Positions 62,645 to 64,000 of a stretch of DNA of 64,000 bases are shown here, one piece after another. The notes under the pieces are model-generated. The model did not search any database. It saw only the letters and a list, made by a program, of their open reading frames with translations, and was not told where the DNA came from. Origin of the DNA: Ktedonobacter robiniae (GTDB taxonomy: Bacteria > Chloroflexota > Ktedonobacteria > Ktedonobacterales > Ktedonobacteraceae); the NCBI RefSeq assembly GCF_016587375.1, contig NZ_BNJG01000001.1, forward strand, positions 372,001 to 436,000, read 5' to 3'. The stretch's first letter is position 1, and the number at the start of each line of letters is the position of its first letter. The translations under genes were made by a program, and so were the position numbers.

Positions 62645-63631
62645 ATGCCTCATACCATACGCCGTGTCGGCTTCTATCTCTTAACACTATGGATCTCGCT
62701 GACGCTCAATTTTCTTCTGCCTCGCCTGGTCCCGGGCGATCCGGCCCAGGCCATCATGGCCCGCTTCCGCGATAAAAACGTCGATCCTGAGATGCTGCAA
62801 GCCATCCAGGTCCAATTTGGCATCTCGCATGATCCGCTCTGGGTGCAGTATGGCCAGTACCTGACCAACCTCTTGCATGGGAACCTGGGCATCTCGACCA
62901 GCTACTTCCCCACCCCAGTCAGTGACATCATCGTGCAGCGCTTGCCCTGGACTTTGACCCTGGGACTAATCGCACTGATCCTCAGCTTCATTATCGGCAC
63001 AGCCCTGGGCATCCTCAACGCCTGGAAACGCGGTACACGCATCAACTCTGTGCTTGCTCCCTTCATGATGCTGATCTCGGGCGTGCCGTACTTCTGGCTG
63101 GCACTGATCGTGCTCTATGTCTTCGCCTTTATGCTCCACTGGTTTCCTCTCAATGGTGGCTATGACGAGGACCTGCTTCCTGGCTGGAATATTGATTTCT
63201 TGCTCAGCGTGCTCAGCCATGCCTTCCTTCCCGCGCTGACCATTATCGTCTCCTCCATCTCTGGCTGGATGCTAACGATGCGCAATGCTATGATCACGAC
63301 GCTTTCAGAGGACTATGTCCTGATGGCGCGTGCCAAGGGGCTGCGCAACGCCTACGTCATGTTTGGCTACGCGGCGCGCAACGCCATTCTCCCCAGTGTA
63401 ACTAGCTTTGCCCTGGCGCTAGGCTTTATCGTCACGGGACAACTGTTGACCGAACTGGTCTTCTCCTATCCCGGCATCGGCTTCGCCCTGGTACAATCTG
63501 TGTCTAACAAGGATTATGCCCTCATGCAGGGCCTCTTCCTGATGCTCACCCTGGCAGTGCTGGCCGCAAACTTTATCGCCGATATGCTCTATACCGTGTT
63601 GGACCCACGCGTGCGCCAGGAAAGGAGCTAA
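62645..63631 (+). CDS. Dipeptide/oligopeptide ABC permease (DppB/OppB type)
   Basis: A 328-residue membrane permease with about six helices, an N-terminal FLLPRLVPGDPAQ motif and the coupling loop region DYVLMARAKGLRNAYVMFGYA. It pairs with the next permease gene to import peptides delivered by the lipoprotein upstream. Start ATG follows AAAGGAGGTCTGCGCGT. Three bases separate it from the next start. Confidence 0.92.
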   Translation: MPHTIRRVGFYLLTLWISLTLNFLLPRLVPGDPAQAIMARFRDKNVDPEMLQAIQVQFGISHDPLWVQYGQYLTNLLHGNLGISTSYFPTPVSDIIVQRLPWTLTLGLIALILSFIIGTALGILNAWKRGTRINSVLAPFMMLISGVPYFWLALIVLYVFAFMLHWFPLNGGYDEDLLPGWNIDFLLSVLSHAFLPALTIIVSSISGWMLTMRNAMITTLSEDYVLMARAKGLRNAYVMFGYAARNAILPSVTSFALALGFIVTGQLLTELVFSYPGIGFALVQSVSNKDYALMQGLFLMLTLAVLAANFIADMLYTVLDPRVRQERS

Positions 63632-63634
63632 GCC

Positions 63635-64000
63635 ATGAGTTCAACCCCTCCCTTTACCTCCGCTCCTCAGCCTGATGAGGCCAAACCGAATCACCCCTCC
63701 GGGATACCTACGCCGACGACGCCTACTACAGGCATGGAACTACTGAGCGCGAACGCGTCAACGCGCCGACGTTCCCTGCCAGGGGCCATCCTGCGCGCCT
63801 GCTGGCAGCTATTCACCATGAATAGCAATATGCTTGTCGGCTCGCTTATTGTTGGCCTCTTTTTCTTGCTCGCAATCTTCGGGCCGCTCCTGGCACGCTA
63901 TGATCCCAACGCGCTGACCACCGATATCCTCCTGCCTCCGTCCGCCGATCACTGGCTGGGCACGACCCAGGCGGGACAGGATGTCTTTGCCCAACTCATG
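63635..64000 (+). CDS. Dipeptide/oligopeptide ABC permease (DppC/OppC type), partial
   Basis: The first 122 codons of a second permease, cut by the window end. A Pro/Thr-rich cytoplasmic N terminus of about 55 residues is longer than usual. It is followed by one membrane helix (VGSLIVGLFFLLAIFGPLLA) and the OppC signature HWLGTTQAGQDVFAQL. AAAGGAGC lies before the ATG. It completes the permease pair. Confidence 0.9.
   Translation, partial: MSSTPPFTSAPQPDEAKPNHPSGIPTPTTPTTGMELLSANASTRRRSLPGAILRACWQLFTMNSNMLVGSLIVGLFFLLAIFGPLLARYDPNALTTDILLPPSADHWLGTTQAGQDVFAQLM

Noticed and set aside
1-64000. tRNA, rRNA, insertion sequences and prophage genes
   Set aside because: None could be supported by reading both strands. 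No transposase or integrase motif was seen.

Overview
The window reads like chromosome from a multicellular, soil-type Chloroflexota of the Ktedonobacteria kind. This is an inference from gene content: a MalT-like LuxR regulator, an MmyB-type regulator, two F420/deazaflavin-type reductases, a TPR-fused Ser/Thr kinase, an ergothioneine pair, a GT4 trehalose synthase, ABC importers without a local ATPase, and a lanthipeptide locus. There is no rRNA, tRNA, CRISPR array or intact insertion sequence.

Layout. 1-4.1 kb: MmyB-type regulator, a peroxiredoxin/SDR pair, a frameshifted deazaflavin reductase and an alpha/beta hydrolase. 4.3-9.6 kb: LAL regulator, MFS exporter and an orphan histidine kinase. 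9.7-13.9 kb: winged-helix protein and TetR, divergent from metE across a large palindromic operator. 14-16.8 kb: hydrolase and an OmpR-type two-component pair. 16.9-28.3 kb, all on the minus strand: a class II lanthipeptide locus reading lanT, three tandem lanA genes, two lanM genes, an SPFH gene and a 181-residue unknown. 28.6-36.4 kb: GH18 chitinase, a sigma factor with a deleted region 4 followed by a membrane protein with a CHAP-like domain lacking its catalytic Cys, an intact CHAP protein, a Ser/Thr kinase-TPR protein and a lactonase. 36.6-44.8 kb: deazaflavin reductase, DsbA/FrnE-like protein, a probable new structured RNA gene, a zinc-ribbon membrane protein, egtB-egtD, a DUF2795 protein and two universal stress proteins. 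45.4-50 kb: frameshifted trehalose synthase, small acidic protein, RecQ-family helicase and a His-rich peptide. 50.3-64 kb: a peptidoglycan-sugar uptake and recycling cluster (sugar ABC importer, NamZ, AnmK, MurQ, NagZ), a frameshifted GNAT gene and the start of a dipeptide/oligopeptide ABC importer.

The strongest discovery candidate is the lanthipeptide locus. The two full-length LanM enzymes have complementary losses. LanM1 (18450-21746) keeps the dehydratase catalytic set but has lost the cyclase zinc cysteines and catalytic His. LanM2 (21803-24931) has lost the dehydratase Asp/His/Asn and elimination Thr but keeps a complete cyclase site of the Cys-Cys-Cys kind. This suggests one enzyme dehydrates and the other cyclises a shared set of three nearly identical-leader precursors.

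Other points are a promoter-to-terminator structured RNA with a possible pseudoknot (38195-38388), very long perfect hairpins between genes, a dispersed 22-bp repeat in three intergenic copies, and three genes each broken by an apparent single-base deletion. The last could be real decay or uncorrected assembly error.
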